Made by a program: the position numbers and the translations under genes. Positions 1 to 9,979 of a DNA stretch of 64,000 nt are shown here, piece after piece. Position 1 is the first letter of the stretch. Every line of letters begins with the position of its first letter. This DNA is from Fragilariopsis cylindrus CCMP1102 (lineage: Eukaryota; Bacillariophyta; Bacillariophyceae; Bacillariales; Bacillariaceae). Location: NCBI GenBank assembly GCA_900095095.1, contig FMBT01000371.1, forward strand, positions 124,001 through 188,000, given 5' to 3'. The notes under the pieces were generated by a model. It did not search any database. It was given only the letters and a program-made list of their open reading frames with translations, and was not told where the DNA came from.

Positions 1-417
1 TCAGTTTTGTTATTATTGAATATTTACTCTACCGTAATTGTTATGCTCGAAGTAATATTATGTCGGGATGTAGTACTCTTGTATTTTTTATCTGTAAAAG
101 ATTGTGTTTGTGTGCTGAAATATATTTTGTGCTAAAATTGGCCGCTCTGGACAAGGGTGGCATTTAGTGAAGCCATTCCCTATACCCGTAGAAGTATACA
201 GGTCGTCGATATTATGATGATCTAGTCGTTGATATTATTATGATCTAGATGCGAATGCGATTAGAAGATACAATTGTGCATACAGGATATCTTATTCAAT
301 GGATGCGAATGTAGTAGCGGGTTAAAGTGCAGTAGTGATAGGCTACTGCTGGCTGTAATCAAGACAATTACTGCATACAGGCGTGCATACTTTTTGCATA
401 TGATGTAGAGAATATGC

Positions 418-675
418 GATACTACTATGTGTGATCGTAGAGAAGCCTATGTGTGACTATTGCATGTATGATGTTGTGTTTGTTTCTTATCTTAAAAAAA
501 TATAATATGATCTGAACGCGATGAAAACAAAGAGTATGAGGTACTACTATATATGTGATCGTAGAGAAGCCTATGTGCGACTAGTGCATGTATGATGATG
601 TTGTGTTTGTGTGTTATTTTTCTAAAAAATATGATCTGAACGCCTGAAAACAATGCGTAATACTATATGTGATCA
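418..675 (+). repeat. Direct repeat, ~122-bp unit, two copies plus a stub
   Basis: A unit beginning near 418 (shared core GTGATCGTAGAGAAGCCTAT) recurs near 540 at a spacing of about 122 bp, followed in both copies by a TGCATGTATGATG segment and an ATATGATCTGAACGC segment. A third partial copy starts near 658. Copies differ by substitutions and small indels. Confidence 0.8.
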
Positions 676-716
676 AAGAATGCGTGATAAATTTTCTATT
701 ACAATATGCATTTAAC

Positions 717-1156
717 AAAAGCAGTTGAAAGAGAAGTCTTCGCACTTCAATTACTGTAAAAAATGATACATAAATTAGTATCTATTGTAAGATGACTTTA
801 AAGAGAGTTCGCAGTTGTTCATCTTTCACTTTCACGATTAGAAGTAAGTACCGGAAGAAACTTCGAAAATAAATGTTGTAAGCGTTGCAGGAGTGTAATC
901 GAATGTATGATTATTTTTTCATTAAAAAAAAGCAGTGATAGAGACTTCACACTTCAATAATGGAATAAAAAGAGGAGTTCTTTTTGTACTTAACAATAAT
1001 TTGAAAGTTCGCATATATCTTTTCATCTTTTACAGTAGTAGCGGTTATTGTACAGTAGAAACTTCGTAACCTTAACGCGTGTGATGGAGAGAATTCACAC
1101 TTCAATACCAGTAGAATGAATAAAGAGAGGAGTTATTTTTGTACTTAACAATAATT
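717..1156 (+). repeat. Diverged direct repeats around a CACTTCAATA core
   Basis: Segments near 717-760, 938-1003 and 1085-1156 share a GAGA...TTC(G/A)CACTTCAAT core. The last two also share AGAGGAGTT followed by TTTTTGTACTTAACAATAAT. Spacing between the last two is about 145 bp. No coding potential is seen. Confidence 0.7.
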
Positions 1157-1563
1157 ACGTTACCGACGACTAGACTGGCGTTGAAAACAATTTTTGGTGC
1201 TGTCCAAGCAAACGGGAATGCTTCCATGACTAAACCTACAGTATTGTAATTAGGGCTTATATCTATCAAACTGTATGGGCAATTATTTTTCAATTTTGAG
1301 GCACGATTTTTACGCATGCATGTTTACTTCAAGTACATGAGCAAGTGGCATCAGCACGGCAAGTGCCTAATTTTCATGTTCCTTTTGTCGGAAGCGAAGG
1401 TTATATTATGTTGAACCTTGAAAATGAGGAATTTTCCTTTACAACGCAATTTAATTACATACAGCATACAGCATTTCTCTCGTCTCATCATATATCAATT
1501 CACACGAGACATCCAAATCCAAATCCAAATTACCTGTTACAGTATTGTTATTAGTTATCTACA

Positions 1564-3703
1564 ATGATGATGTTCAAGAGAATCTTCGATCGTATAGTTT
1601 TGTTGCTATCGCTGCTGTTATTGTTTCGTCCTATTATTATTGTTGGTGGTAAAGAATTATGGGAGATTGATGGTGTGACTTATTTAACGCCAGATGATAT
1701 TAATTTAAACAATAACGGCGATAATAGTAGTAGTAACTATCGTCAATCTTTTTGTGACGAATATAAATATATGATTGATAATAATCTAGAAGTGAAAGAT
1801 GCATTAAATGGTGTTAAATTGAATGTCTTGATTATTTCGGATGACGAAGAGGGGTATTTCTATTATAACGATAACAATAATGGTATTGGTGCCACTGGTA
1901 TTTACGCGAACATCCTAGAATACATTGCTCAAAGTGCAAACTTTACAATGAATGTAACAGTTGCACCATATCCAACATCAGATATGAATATGACCTTTAC
2001 AGAGCAATTAGTTTGGGGTACACACAATTATGATATTTTTGTGGCGGATTGGGAACGGTAAGTGTTCTTTTTGCTTGCTTGCTTTGTTTTGCTTTCGTCC
2101 CCTCCCCCCTCCCTCACTTTCTTCATCCATACTTTGTCTTTTACTTACTACCTTACACAACTGACGCAGATCATCGGAACGGATCAATTTGGGTATTAAT
2201 TTCGTTGATGAATTCATCGATTCCAGTTATATTATTGTCCGTAGTATCGATGATGAAACCAACAAGACGAAAGTAGTATGGACAAATTGGTTAGCACCAT
2301 TCACAATGTCTGTCTGGTTTGTGTTATTAGCTACAATCATTTGTTCCTCGTTTGTGCATCAATTCTTAGAACATTTAAGAAAAAATGCATATGATAGGAG
2401 CGACAATGGTAATACCAGTAAGAATAAATCAACAAAAGCGACTATTGATAATATTTATTTAAGTTTCCTGAATTTTACACAACAGTTTAGTTACGAACCA
2501 TCCTCATTAAGTGGAAAAATATTCTCAATCTCCTTCGTATTTTGGAGTATGCTCATTGGGGCGGCATATACTGCAAATTTGGCATCATTATTAGTGGAGC
2601 GTTCCACAGGTGGACTCGTTATTAATACCATCCAGGATGCCATCGATAATAAAATGAATATTTGTGTTCGTGGATTCAGTAATATGGACGAATATTTTAC
2701 CAAGGTATATCCAGAAAGTATCCCATTTATGGTCAAAGCTAAGTATCGAGGTGAATTATACGACTTGTTGAATGAAGAAGAATGCGATATAGGGATAGGA
2801 AACAAACAACATTATGAAACAATCATAATGAAAGAAGAATACAATCCCGACTGCAAATTACAATGGAATGGAAGAAAAATTAAGGAGGTCGGTGGCTCAT
2901 TTGCAACAAAGAGTGATCCAGGTACGTACTGTACGTCTTGATGTGTGCTGACTGATTGATTTTGTATTATAAGGTACATGTGGGATTTTTCTTTCTTCTC
3001 TTGTCGGATTGTGCAGGTCAGTCACTTTGTTCCCAAATTTGAATTCTAAAAAGGTTTCTTTCTTCTTCAATTGTTTGTAGGAATAAAATGTACATCTCTT
3101 ATTGCTGAAGTGTTCAATTTTTATACCAATAAAATGATTACAGATGGATACCTAGAAGAACTTTGGAATACTCATGAAGCACGCGAAGCAACAAGAGATA
3201 CATCATGTTATGATAATACTATTGATAATATTGATGTTCGCCGTCGGAATCTCAACGGTAAAGCCAGTAATGATTCGCATCGCAGTTTAAGTAGCATTTC
3301 CGCATCTGGTTCCATTGAAGACAATAGTGACGACATTGATGCTGAACCTTTAAATTTGAACCAAATGGCTGGTACATTCCTTTTACACGTAGTTGGTTCG
3401 ACAATTAGTATCATCGTTGGTTTACTTTCCTTCTGGAACAAAAAGAGAAGAAGAAGGAATAAAAAAAAGGCACGTCAAGGTCAAGTTGAATCGTCTCCGA
3501 TGACAAAAATACAACAGGAAGAAGAAGACGGAGAAGAAGTATATACTATCAAATATGATCAAGAATATCCGTACAGTGTTGAAGAAAATAATGGCGGCTC
3601 TAGACGCAGTCAACTACAACAGTTTAAAGAACTCACAAAACGAATGGATGATATGCACACGTTGTTATCTTTGATGGCAGCCACAAAAACAAAAGAAACA
3701 TAA
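1564..3703 (+). CDS. Ionotropic glutamate receptor-like cation channel
   Basis: Predicted plasma-membrane ligand-gated channel of the iGluR/GLR superfamily, about 622 residues. Exons 1564-2057, 2170-2921 and 3081-3703; both introns (112 and 159 nt) have GT-AG ends and join in frame. The protein begins with a hydrophobic signal peptide (MMMFKRIFDR then a Leu/Ile-rich core). The second half of the ligand-binding fold is split by M1 (about 208-228), a pore-loop segment (about 258-273) and M3 (282-307) carrying AAYTANLAS, the counterpart of the family's SYTANLAAF gate motif. M4 lies at about 513-534, followed by a basic cytoplasmic tail. The N-terminal region is shorter than in animal receptors: there is no large LIVBP-type domain, only one ligand-binding module. 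The start is the first of two adjacent ATGs with the signal peptide directly behind. The ligand cannot be read from sequence. Confidence 0.85.
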
Positions 3704-4694
3704 TATTGATACATAACTTCGTGTTCTTTGTTATTGTTTTGGATGCGACGTAAAAGCCATAGGATGCACGAGATGGGACATTCATTGTGAAGCAAAAGGA
3801 TCAACTGAACGTGAGTTACAACAAGTTGATAGGTGGTAGCCTTTAACGACAGAATGTCCAACAAAAAGAGTGAGGAGAACGATAGAACATCTATATAAAA
3901 CAACACACCTCCCAACAAGTAAAGTGAGGAGTAACGCCAACAAGATGAGTGAGTAGAAAGGCAGGACATCTAAATATAATGGAACGAAATACATCTGATA
4001 TAATATGCAGCTTTTTATGAACATATATTATTATCTTTATTCTTTTATACTTATCATTCCTAAGTGTTATTTTCCTCGTTCTCGTTCTCGTTCTCGTTCT
4101 CGTTCTCGTTCTCGTCCTCGTCCTCTTTGAGCTATGGATACACCTAAGATACTTATTTTGTTTTCTTTCATCCCTGTATTTCGTTCAATCAACGGTATTA
4201 TGTTATCAGACAAACATGATTATCATGTGCCGTGAAGGTAACGATTGCGTTACACCTATGCAATGGGATGCTATATTATTTTCACTCATCTTTTGCTTAG
4301 TTCTTAACAATTTTTCAGAAGGCCCGGCTGGAATATATGTCATCATAGTGCCTTTGATATCAGGCGCTTCTAACCCCGAAGATTCTTTCCACCAGCCTTC
4401 AGATCCACGGATGGTTTCATCTACTTGCATACCATCGGAGAAAAGATATCGGTCAGTGCATTTGCCTACAAAATACACACCTCTTCATCCTGATACAAAT
4501 GATTTTCTACCCTCCATTAATCGCACCCTCCATCAACTGAGCGTGAATTACAAAGGGAGCATCTCCACTACCATCAGACCTTCCAATAAGAAGAGTAAGG
4601 AGTATTGCAGAACGTCTAAATCTAATATACTATTCATAGGAGTATTTTGAAAGTCTACAATTTAATACTACTATACATTTTATTTATTTATCTT
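3704..4694. other. Spacer with hexanucleotide array and diverged duplication
   Basis: Convergent spacer between the channel gene and the DUF6824 gene. It holds a CTCGTT hexanucleotide array (about 4075-4125) and two diverged copies of one segment: ATCAACTGAACGTGAGTTAC at 3800 matches ATCAACTGAGCGTGAATTAC at 4532, and downstream AAGTAAAGTGAGGAG...ACATCTAAAT (3916-3976) resembles the stretch ending near 4622. An ATG-initiated 144-codon frame at 4216-4650 spans part of it. It has no recognisable domain and crosses the repeated segment, so I do not call it a gene. Confidence 0.5.
4075..4125 (+). repeat. CTCGTT hexanucleotide microsatellite
   Basis: About eight tandem hexamers, mostly CTCGTT, changing to CTCGTC at the right end. 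Confidence 0.9.
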
Positions 4695-5432
4695 TTATTT
4701 TATGCACGTTTGACTAAAAAAAGTAGATGGTGAAAAATGTAAATCATCTTCGGGGAATTCATTGTCAAAAAGAAGAAATGATGACGACCCGTTACTATCT
4801 GCGGTAGTCATCGTTGTTGATACGACCAGGCATTTTTCTTCATCCAATAGAAAGTCGCTACTACTGCAGTCGTGCGCTAACAATGATAATCGATGTTGCA
4901 GATTTTTGCCTCCAGTACCAGTAGAAAAAAAATCAACCAGCTGTTTATGTTGACGAGCCTGTCTCTTTTGTTTCTTGATGGCGATTGATGCACTTTTAAT
5001 TCTGCTATTGCTGTTGCTGTTGCTGTTGCTTTTGTTTTCTTTGACATTTGATCTAATGGTGTCTCTTAAGCAGTGACCACACTTTTGATGAGACTTTACA
5101 TCATTTAACTCATACCATCGTTTCGTTTTACTGTCAATTTTAACAATTCGTGCCCCAGAGTTACGAACCTCACATAATACATTGTCCACGATCTTGATTT
5201 TATCGGAACGATGTTCGGCATTCGAATATGCTTTCATATGATCACAGATAATTCTTTGGAAACATTGATTACCGGGGTGTAAACTATACATATTTCCTCT
5301 TCCACATAACACATCCGTCGCTTCCGGTTGATAATCCACTGGCAACATCATAAGTTTATTACGAGGCAACTTTTTTGTCCTTCTCGTTCCGATTTTATTA
5401 CTCAAGTTATTATTGTTGGTAAAGCTGTACAT
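4695..5432 (-). CDS. DUF6824-domain protein
   Basis: Protein of 245 residues from the first in-frame ATG (5430-5432); the frame stays open further upstream but only from a GTG. After a short basic N-terminus comes a DUF6824-type domain (about residues 36-140): DVLCGRGN, then HPGNQCFQ, an AYSNAEHRSDKIKIV helix, and an ARIVKIDSKTKRWYELND strand pair. The C-terminal half is low-complexity (Ser/Asn, then Lys/Arg/Gln) with an acidic end. The domain is known to me as an abundant diatom family of uncertain function, possibly nucleic-acid binding. In many homologues it follows a CRAL-TRIO-like region, as in the gene at 19334-22169; here it stands alone. Divergent from the small gene at 6078. Confidence 0.8.
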   Translation of the reverse strand: MYSFTNNNNLSNKIGTRRTKKLPRNKLMMLPVDYQPEATDVLCGRGNMYSLHPGNQCFQRIICDHMKAYSNAEHRSDKIKIVDNVLCEVRNSGARIVKIDSKTKRWYELNDVKSHQKCGHCLRDTIRSNVKENKSNSNSNSNSRIKSASIAIKKQKRQARQHKQLVDFFSTGTGGKNLQHRLSLLAHDCSSSDFLLDEEKCLVVSTTMTTADSNGSSSFLLFDNEFPEDDLHFSPSTFFSQTCIK

Positions 5433-6077
5433 TATTGTATGGGATAATACTTCAAGTAGTATCTTAGACGTAGCTTGAAAATGGTTATATTTTATTGTTT
5501 CTTGTAAACTTCGGGATTTTGTGAGAGTGTATTGCGTGTATGTTATCGAAATTGATTTTGACACTATTTCCTATTTGGCAGAACAATGTTCTTTTGGCGC
5601 CACGCGATGAATTAATGCTCAGCATTTTAGACAAGCAACAATTTCAGTACAAGTACTTCGACAAAAAGTACTTCGTCATGCGGCAAAGCAATATTCGTCA
5701 GGGCTATTTAATTTATTAATAGCGAAGTATCTAAGCGTACCAATGCGCGTGAAACACACATTCCATTACCGTTTACGGACACGCGTATTTCAATACGTCG
5801 TATTAAGTCCAAACGTGATTTACTAAGATTATTTATATTTTACTTAACATACACATTTCAACATTTTCCGAAAATGTGAAACTGCTCACAATATTACGAA
5901 GCATTTTGTTGTGGCGCCAAAAAACGCTGGTTTCGATTCATTCAATCTGCCTATTTGTATATTATCGAATACCATAGAGAATGAGACATAATCCAAAACC
6001 TTGACTAATCGTTAAAGCAAAAGCAAAGTGATCAAAACAACAATTGCTACAGTACTGTATATCCACAAAAAAATACA
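5433..6077. other. Divergent intergenic region, likely two promoters
   Basis: Lies between the starts of the minus-strand DUF6824 gene and the plus-strand gene at 6078. It contains AT-rich DNA and two similar GGCGCCA(C/A) patches (5596 and 5913) but no recognised element. Confidence 0.4.
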
Positions 6078-6470
6078 ATGACGGAGATGATGGAAGCAGC
6101 AAAGAGGATGACTACTACTAATAACACCATGGCGGTATTATTAGAGACTGATAAGAATAAGACTATTGATGTTCAGATGCAAGCTAATAATGATATTAAT
6201 CATGTAAGAAAAAGTGGTAGTAGTATAAGTTGTAGTAGACAAAAAAAAGTAGTTCAATTCAATAATATTGTTATTATTAATGAGATACCAACCCATCGAT
6301 TACTTACATTAGATGAACGATCATTAACTTGGTATACTGGTATTGACTACAGATGTTTTATTTTATTAGAACAACAACAACAACAACAAACTAGTAATAA
6401 AGTTGCGCCAGGTAATTCAAGTACAAGTACAAGTAATACAAACTACAATCATTGTAACTCTAATAACTAA
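6078..6470 (+). CDS. Small protein with VxFxxxxxxxEIPxHR-type motif
   Basis: Intronless 130-residue frame with an ATG start. The core at residues about 55-90 reads KKVVQFNNIVIINEIPTHR, then LTLDERSLTWYT, then DYR. A motif of this shape (V-x-F, a beta strand, E-I-P-x-R, an acidic helix, W-Y-x, E/D-Y) recurs in many unannotated diatom proteins as I remember them. The ends are low-complexity: Met/Thr/Asn-rich before, poly-Gln and Ser/Thr/Asn-rich after. No signal peptide or membrane segment is visible. Function unknown; a regulatory or scaffold protein would fit but is a guess. Confidence 0.6.
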   Translation: MTEMMEAAKRMTTTNNTMAVLLETDKNKTIDVQMQANNDINHVRKSGSSISCSRQKKVVQFNNIVIINEIPTHRLLTLDERSLTWYTGIDYRCFILLEQQQQQQTSNKVAPGNSSTSTSNTNYNHCNSNN

Positions 6471-6983
6471 TAGATGGTTAACAACTACTCTATGTATTCG
6501 TATTTACTTCGGCGTGGAGAAAAGCTAGAATAATGAAAGGTTTCAAATGACGAGGTCAAACAAAGAACAATATACATCTTTTCACCTTCTCGTTTGGATC
6601 GTATTGCCCTACTAGAAACATACAGTCGCTTCATCACATAAAATAGCGTCGTTTCATTTTTATTCATCGCTTCACTTCCTATTCATTCCTGTAGGAAAAA
6701 AATACATGATACTGTATAGAGCTAATCAAGTCATCCGTCATCACGTTATAAGCTTACAGCAAGTAATATTTCGGTACTATTTCTCGCGGGCCTACTCTAA
6801 TTTGTTTTATCGCATACAGTACCTCAAGCAAGTTAACGTGAATCAAATATTTTTTACTTATACTTCGACTGACCTTTCTTTTACGCATGCAGATGAAAAA
6901 TTTATGAAAGGTTTATTAGTTTCAGCAATCTTAACTTAGCTATGACTACACATATACAGAGTCGTCCATTATTAGTGTAGGAA
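6471..6983. other. Convergent spacer
   Basis: 3' flanks of the small gene and of the minus-strand sulfotransferase gene. Short open frames here have no coding character. Nothing else is recognised. Confidence 0.5.
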
Positions 6984-8675
6984 CTACGTTCGTCCTTCTA
7001 TTTTTGCTCCACATTGTTTAGGTATAGTCGTATCAATTCCTATTGATACTTCTTCATCATCCCCCTTATTATCACTACTACGTAATTCTTTTTTTAATAC
7101 ATATATACCATCAGAATCACGCCGAATTAATCGTTCGCATGGATCATATTTGTACGATTCTATAATATTCCTGAAACTATTTGTATTCGTATTGTTAAAG
7201 CCACCAGCAATAATAACATCATTACGATTAGAAACTGTTTGTGGAATGAAATAAAGTTGTAACCACATGGATAATTCATATGAATATTTCATGATTAGTG
7301 AACGAAGATAATCATGTACACTACCACACATATTAAGTTGTTCACGATCTCGTAGTCCATGTGAACCACGATATTCTTCATTTGGTATATGTGATACACC
7401 CAAGAAAGATGCGATTTCATTCCAAAAACCTACATCTGATTTCATTTGTGTCATATCATATAAAAATATTGGATTTGTTATATTAGCATTAAAAAGGTTC
7501 AAACCACCATCATCATCAGTTGGTGCTAACCATTGTCTTTCTTCTTTTGATAGAGTTGTTTTACCTAGTCTTGCTAATGGTAAATGCAATCGTGATCGAT
7601 GCAAGCATAGTGTTGATCCACATCGGCATTCACCCGAACATAGTTCATTCGGATATGAATCGGGACATTTTTTTGGACGTATTCCTGTTTGTGGATTGAC
7701 AGGACATGGACATATTTTTATATTTTCCAACAATGATTTTGGAGAATTATTACCAGCCATATTCCAAAAGGAGGTATACCAATCAATTGGATGTCGAATA
7801 CCAATAATTAATTTTGTTTTTGGAAGCAGTGCACCAAATCCCAACAAGAAATTTTGATTTAAAAATCTTGGACATTTACTACCACGCAACCAATTATTAT
7901 TGGTAGAATTACCACCCATGTTCATTCTAACTTCTTTCGTATAGGTTGGACTACTCGGCCATTCTATATACGAGTTGCGTAATGTTTGTGTGACACCCAC
8001 ACAAAAATCGATTATTCTCATCGGTGCAATTCTTTGTAAATTTGCCATGAGTGTTGTCGTACCGCATTTTGGATTGCCAGCAATCATAAAATCTAACCAT
8101 GGACCATCACCTATTGATATACCAGGATTACCATTTACTTTACTATTCCTATTGTTTTCGGAATCGGAACCATGCAATGTAGTTTTTGCAGTAGAATCAA
8201 TGGCATAATTATGATCGGGATGACCACTTCTGGAGAGTGGATCATGTTGTGCTTTTATATAAAATTGACGTAATTTATGAAAATCAATACTAGTATTAAA
8301 AATTTGCTGTCGTTTTTGGATCCATTCGATTTCTGGATCCGATAATAATAGATGTATTTTCTGTATTTTTTCTTTTTGTATCGTCATTTCACTTGTTGTT
8401 GTTGTTGTTGTTGTTGTTGCTGTTGTTGTCGTTGTTGCTGGTTGGGATAATAATATTCCTGATTTTGTAGTTGATTTTGAATTCCTCTTATTTTTTGAAT
8501 TGAATTTTTGCTTAATACTAATACTATTGTTGCCAGTGTCAGTGTCATGTATTATTGATAAATATACATTTACTCCAAATGCGAAACAAATGAGACAACG
8601 TAATACAACCAGGATATTATTACATCTTTGTTGACGTTTATTTTTACGGTTACTATTACGGCTATTATCACCCAT
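6984..8675 (-). CDS. Type II membrane sulfotransferase, Golgi-type
   Basis: 563-residue, single-exon gene. It should transfer sulfate from PAPS to a carbohydrate or protein acceptor in the Golgi lumen. A basic N-terminus is followed by one membrane anchor (about 20-42), then a stem with a poly-Thr tract (81-94, from a GTT microsatellite). The PAPS 5'-phosphosulfate loop is FMIAGNPKCGTTTL (196-209). The 3'-phosphate motif is IRHPIDWYTSFW (293-304), where the R-x-P-x-x-W/Y-x-S pattern is clear. Directly after it comes a Cys-rich insertion (322-357) with CPCP, CSGECRCG and a final Cys, which I do not recognise from standard sulfotransferases. The ATG at 8673-8675 gives a classic type II topology. 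The acceptor cannot be deduced; cell-surface or exopolymer sulfation is plausible. Confidence 0.9.
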   Translation of the reverse strand: MGDNSRNSNRKNKRQQRCNNILVVLRCLICFAFGVNVYLSIIHDTDTGNNSISIKQKFNSKNKRNSKSTTKSGILLSQPATTTTTATTTTTTTTSEMTIQKEKIQKIHLLLSDPEIEWIQKRQQIFNTSIDFHKLRQFYIKAQHDPLSRSGHPDHNYAIDSTAKTTLHGSDSENNRNSKVNGNPGISIGDGPWLDFMIAGNPKCGTTTLMANLQRIAPMRIIDFCVGVTQTLRNSYIEWPSSPTYTKEVRMNMGGNSTNNNWLRGSKCPRFLNQNFLLGFGALLPKTKLIIGIRHPIDWYTSFWNMAGNNSPKSLLENIKICPCPVNPQTGIRPKKCPDSYPNELCSGECRCGSTLCLHRSRLHLPLARLGKTTLSKEERQWLAPTDDDGGLNLFNANITNPIFLYDMTQMKSDVGFWNEIASFLGVSHIPNEEYRGSHGLRDREQLNMCGSVHDYLRSLIMKYSYELSMWLQLYFIPQTVSNRNDVIIAGGFNNTNTNSFRNIIESYKYDPCERLIRRDSDGIYVLKKELRSSDNKGDDEEVSIGIDTTIPKQCGAKIEGRT

Positions 8676-9979
8676 TTTTAGTTTAATATAGTTTGTCGTG
8701 TATACTGTATCTATCTATATCTATGGTGTTTGTCGTGCGTATCGTTGCTAATACTGTATGGTGTCTAATTATTGCTGATGTTGTTGTTGCGCCTCTTGAT
8801 CGAACGATCGCCTGTCTTTTCTTTCTCTCTACTGTTGTGAGGACGGAGGGCGGATCGTCGATCCCGACGCAAAGTAGATATATTCGTTTGGATTTTGTTC
8901 CAGTATCTTTATCTAATCATTGCTTACAGTATATTGCATATATGCATGATATGCATGTCTTCATCCATCGCATTTTTTATTTTCTAAAGGGGCTTGATTT
9001 TTATCTTCACGAGTTTAATGTCGACTGGACTCACTCGACTCACACATACGAGTCGAGTCACGATCAAGGGATATCTCGATGCTTTTACTGTACCGGTATT
9101 GAAAAATAAATTGATTGATTCAAAAGCTCATGCATGGGACTCAAACTTTAGTCGCGTCCTCTCCCAAATAAAGTACAGTAACGAAGCCAAGCAAAGACGT
9201 CGACGCATCACTGCGTTCTCGGTGAAATATATTTTCAGTCGAGTTTGCCATTCATTATTCCGTTATTTGGGTATTCATCAGGTTGTACGTGACGCTTTCT
9301 CTTCTATTCTCCTTCGTTTATCTTTCCATCCTCATCGCTTTTGTGGTTTTTATCTTCGTTAGAAGGAAAGTTTTGACAATGGATCTTCTTCGTCGGGGGG
9401 GTATCTTTTATTTATTGCGTGTTGCTTGCTTTAAAAGAAACTGGAGATGCGTCTGCCTACCTGCTTTACTATGGGACTATTGATATAAATAATGCTACAA
9501 ACTAGTCCTAACAAGCTACTGTATCTAGTGAACTAAATAGATAATGTGATGTTTACAATTGATACTCCAACTAATAGTTTTAAGTATTGTTTTATTGTTC
9601 TACTTTACAGTATACGTTTTTGTTTTTGTCTGTCTGTTAGATTATTATTATTAATCAATTCTTTCTTTGTTGTTATCCCCGTCTTTATTTGCTTTCTTTC
9701 GTTTGTTTAGTACATTCAATACTGTAGTATCGACTGCTAAAAAGTACCTAGCTGCTAGTAGGTTCCTTCTCTACTTCTACTACTGTAGTACAGCTACAGT
9801 AGTCGTTATCTTCAGTTCACACTATTATCATTATTATTATATCATTATCATTATCATTATATTTATCCTTATCATCACCACACCCCTCACGACAATGATG
9901 ATGGCGTCTGCGTCCATTTTAGTTTTGTTCCTGCCATAAATATGATTATTATTGTTGATTTTGATTATGTTTTTTTGAT
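8676..9979. other. Spacer with TACTGTA hairpin and GAGTC cluster
   Basis: Upstream region of the sulfotransferase gene. Several open frames of 60-140 codons overlap one another and look random. It holds a GACTC/GAGTC cluster (9021-9060), a perfect 9-bp inverted repeat CTACTGTAG-TACAG-CTACAGTAG (9780-9802) and an ATT/ATC-rich run (9820-9875). No gene is supported. Confidence 0.5.
9780..9802. repeat. Perfect 9-bp inverted repeat (TACTGTA family)
   Basis: CTACTGTAG, a 5-nt loop TACAG, then CTACAGTAG; the arms are exact reverse complements. It belongs to the over-represented TACNGTA motif family discussed in the findings. Confidence 0.9.

Larger units (their letters stand above)
1..1563. other. 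Gene-free spacer with local duplications
   Basis: No convincing coding region. The only open frames are short and have no recognisable composition or domain. The stretch is AT-rich and contains the two local repeat families listed separately. The last ~200 bases are presumably the promoter and 5' leader of the glutamate-receptor-like gene that starts at 1564; I see no clear core promoter element. Confidence 0.6.

Noticed and set aside
8693-9939. A series of overlapping short plus-strand frames
   Set aside because: They overlap in different frames, have no domain, and span a GAGTC cluster and AT-rich repeats.
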